A DNA stretch of 64,000 bases from Cymbidium sinense (taxonomy: Eukaryota > Streptophyta > Magnoliopsida > Asparagales > Orchidaceae), in contig CM038214.1 of assembly GCA_021442155.1 (NCBI GenBank), positions 317,409,001 to 317,473,000 on the forward strand. The letters run 5' to 3'. A program made the position numbers and the translations under genes. Below the pieces are notes generated by a model. That model was given only the letters and a program-made list of their open reading frames with translations, ran no database searches and was not told the DNA's origin. Shown piece after piece: positions 62,260-64,000 of the stretch (positions are counted from its first letter, which is position 1; each line of letters opens with the position of its first letter).

Positions 62260-62730
62260 AACAGAGAACAAATTCATATTCAACATTTATTCTTTTTGAT
62301 TTCATCAACCAAGTAACACACCAAGTTTTCTAAGACACAGGTGATGACATAGATAAAAAATGAGCATGCATAGAGCAAATCAAAAACCCTAAATAACTAG
62401 AACCGTCTCTACTATAACCACATAGTTCCATAAGCAGTACATCAGATCAACCGTTCTTTAGTTTCTCCAGTTCCCATCAGAACCAACCCGGCCTTTCGTG
62501 TTGCGGGATCCACCATCATCTCTCCCTCCACCACCACCATGGCTGTAACCTCTATCGCTCCTCCAACCTCTATGACCACCATTGCTCAGATAACCACCTT
62601 CGTATCCACCAGCACCTCCAAATTCCCCACCACCACTAGGATAACCGCCACCTCTGACTTCACCTCCACCGCCAGATCTAGACTCAGCCTGGTTCACGGT
62701 GATGTTCCTGCTGTCAAGGTTCTGCCTATT
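62260..62730 (-). pseudogene. GRP: GRP exon 2 + 3' UTR, copy 8 (open exon)
   Basis: The only copy in which the whole exon stays open. The minus strand from 62730 gives NRQNLDSRNITVNQAESRSG, a glycine-rich tail (GGGGEVRGGGYPSGGG, GGAGGYEGGYLSNGG, YSHGGGGGRDDGG) and GSDGNWRN with stop at 62458-62460. It has no RRM N-terminal part, no promoter and no first exon, so it is still not a gene. The P0 spacer tag follows near 62795, but no P0. Confidence 0.88.
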
Positions 62731-63289
62731 CTTAGGGTTTAGGTTTAGTTTTAGGTTTAAGTTTATTAGGTTTTAGGGTTTAGGTTTATTTTTTAATTTA
62801 TTTATTTACTTTAGGTTTAGGTTTAAGGTATGGGGTTTAAGGTTTAGAGTTTAGGGTTAGGATTTAAGGTTTAGGGTTTAGGGTTTAGGGTTTATGCTTT
62901 TTGGGCTTAGGGTTTAGGGTTATGGTTTAGGGTTTGTGGTTTAGGGTTGAGGGTTTAGGGTTTAGGGTTTATGGTTGTAGGTTTAGGGTTTAGGGTTTAG
63001 GGTTTAGGATTTAGGGTTTACTATTAATTTTTTAAATTAAGCTAACCGGTAGGTTTATGTTTATTTAGTTTATTTTAATTTAATTTATTTTTTATTTTTA
63101 TTTAGATTTATTTTTTATTTTTATTTAGTTTAGTTTATTTATTTTAGCTTAGGTTTTTTATTTTAGTTTATTTTTCAGGTTTATGTTTAGGTTTAGGTTT
63201 ATTTTTTAGTTGAGTTTATTTTTATTTTATTTTTTTGGTTTAGGTTTTATTTTTTATCTTTTGGTTAAGGTTTTATTTTTTATTTTATC

Positions 63290-64000
63290 TAAGAGCCTAA
63301 TCATATCAAACACATTAAAGCATCAATCATTTAAGAAACTATGAAAGCATGCATTCCTAATGCATAATGTAAACATAACTTCAAACAATTATATAAACTA
63401 TCATAAAAGAATAAAAGGGGTCAGTTGCATACTTGAAGAGAGAAAAGATGGGTAGCCTACCTTTATACAACCTAGAATATGAAAGAATAATTTTAATTGT
63501 ATTAAATTCTATGGGGGTCTTCTTTCTTCTTATCTCCATTTTTGATTTGGTTCCTTCTTTAATTTGGATGGTGCTTGCTTCAAAGGAATCACAGGGCACC
63601 CCAAGATAAGGCCTTCTAGCCACTTCTCATCCTAATCCTCCATAGCACTAATCCTAATTCCTATTACAAAAATTACATTTATGTGGGAAAAGTAAATCTA
63701 ACTATACACCTATAATAGTTAGTTAAATATAATATAATCTAAACAATTGTATTTATAATTTTGTCTTAGCACCCTACGCTAACTAAGCCCACCTATCTAA
63801 CTTGGATTATGCTTAAGAATTTAAGAAGCCTGCAAAAAGAGCATTCACATTTATTTTTAAGCATTCCTTAAGCATAATCCCCTGCAAAAAACATGATTAG
63901 GCTAATATTAGCCTGTCATCTAGTCTATGAAGTATACACCCTAACATCCAATCTAAAATAATACATCATAAAACAAAACATACATCACATCATACACCAT
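63290..64000 (-). mobile_element. LTR fragment of the Tat/Ogre-like family, third copy
   Basis: Matches 10515-11265 in the same orientation and order: GGGTAGCC near TTATACAACC, TATGGGGGTCTTC, the pyrimidine run, GATTATGCTTA, AAGCATAATCCC and CACCCTAACATCC. It begins abruptly against telomere-like repeat and runs off the right edge. No coding sequence. Confidence 0.82.

Larger units (their letters stand above)
35275..63285. repeat. interstitial telomere-like array, block 2, with gene cassettes
   Basis: About 28 kb in which TTTAGGG-rich stretches alternate with AT-rich TTTAGGTTTATTTTATTTT sequence. The longest canonical run I see is about six TTTAGGG units (55256-55300). Tags resembling AAATTAAGTAAACCGGTAGG recur near 36441, 42747, 43796, 45637, 48426, 50623, 53084, 54283, 55461, 56470, 58012, 59285, 61505, 61777 and 63033. 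They mark hidden longer units. The G-rich strand is the plus strand throughout. Gene-derived cassettes and one LINE interrupt it. It is followed by LTR sequence, so it is interstitial. Confidence 0.93.

Noticed and set aside
35275..63285. True chromosome-end telomere
   Set aside because: Repeats are degenerate with short perfect runs, and LTR sequence follows on the right at 63290. Gene fragments and a LINE also lie inside the array.
1..64000. tRNA or rRNA genes
   Set aside because: I saw no tRNA-like cloverleaf with A and B boxes and no rRNA sequence. The only tRNA-related signal is the 17-base PBS at 9194-9210.

Overview
The window looks like heterochromatin from a flowering plant. It holds plant-lineage retroelements, Arabidopsis-type TTTAGGG telomere-like repeats, and fragments of two plant housekeeping genes (ribosomal protein P0 and a glycine-rich RNA-binding protein). 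I see no intact protein-coding gene, no tRNA or rRNA, and no bacterial-style operon. Every recognisable coding stretch carries stops, frameshifts or truncation, apart from one short GRP exon. The sequence alone does not identify the species.

Layout. (1) 1-16869: a minus-strand Ty3/gypsy retroelement of Tat/Ogre type. It runs RNase H/RT (1-1000), protease (2130-2790), gag (3870-6700), a long leader packed with hairpins (6.89-8.97 kb), a tRNA-Arg-type primer binding site (9194-9210) and then a very long putative LTR ending at 16869. (2) 16925-20033: a minus-strand L1-type LINE cut off inside its endonuclease. (3) 20034-23701: the first block of degenerate telomere-like repeat. (4) 23702-26662: a second copy of the distal part of that LTR, abutting the protease of another gypsy element. 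(5) 26663-31290: this plus-strand gypsy element (protease, RT, two RNase H regions, integrase), followed by subrepeat-rich 3' sequence to 33.69 kb and an AT-rich tandem repeat of about 350 bp to 35.15 kb. (6) 35275-63285: a 28-kb telomere-like array. (7) 63290-64000: another LTR piece matching 10.5-11.27 kb.

The 28-kb array is the most unusual part. It looks like low-complexity TTTAGGG/TTTATTTT sequence, but a recurring tag shows a hidden unit of roughly 1.0-1.3 kb. Scattered through it are eight minus-strand copies of the last exon and 3' UTR of a glycine-rich RNA-binding protein gene. Four copies of the 3' part of ribosomal protein P0 lie next to them, always in the same order and with the same breakpoints. 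A chimeric P0-GRP cassette apparently formed once and was then amplified with the telomere-like sequence. An RTE-type LINE with a 13-bp target duplication inserted later.

Nothing here works as a gene set. Two signals may still be functional or mechanistically informative: about 22 hairpins with differing but self-complementary stems in the retroelement leader, and dense TTGACC dyads in the LTR's likely U3. Premature stops are often CAG changed to TAG, as expected from decay of CHG-methylated DNA.
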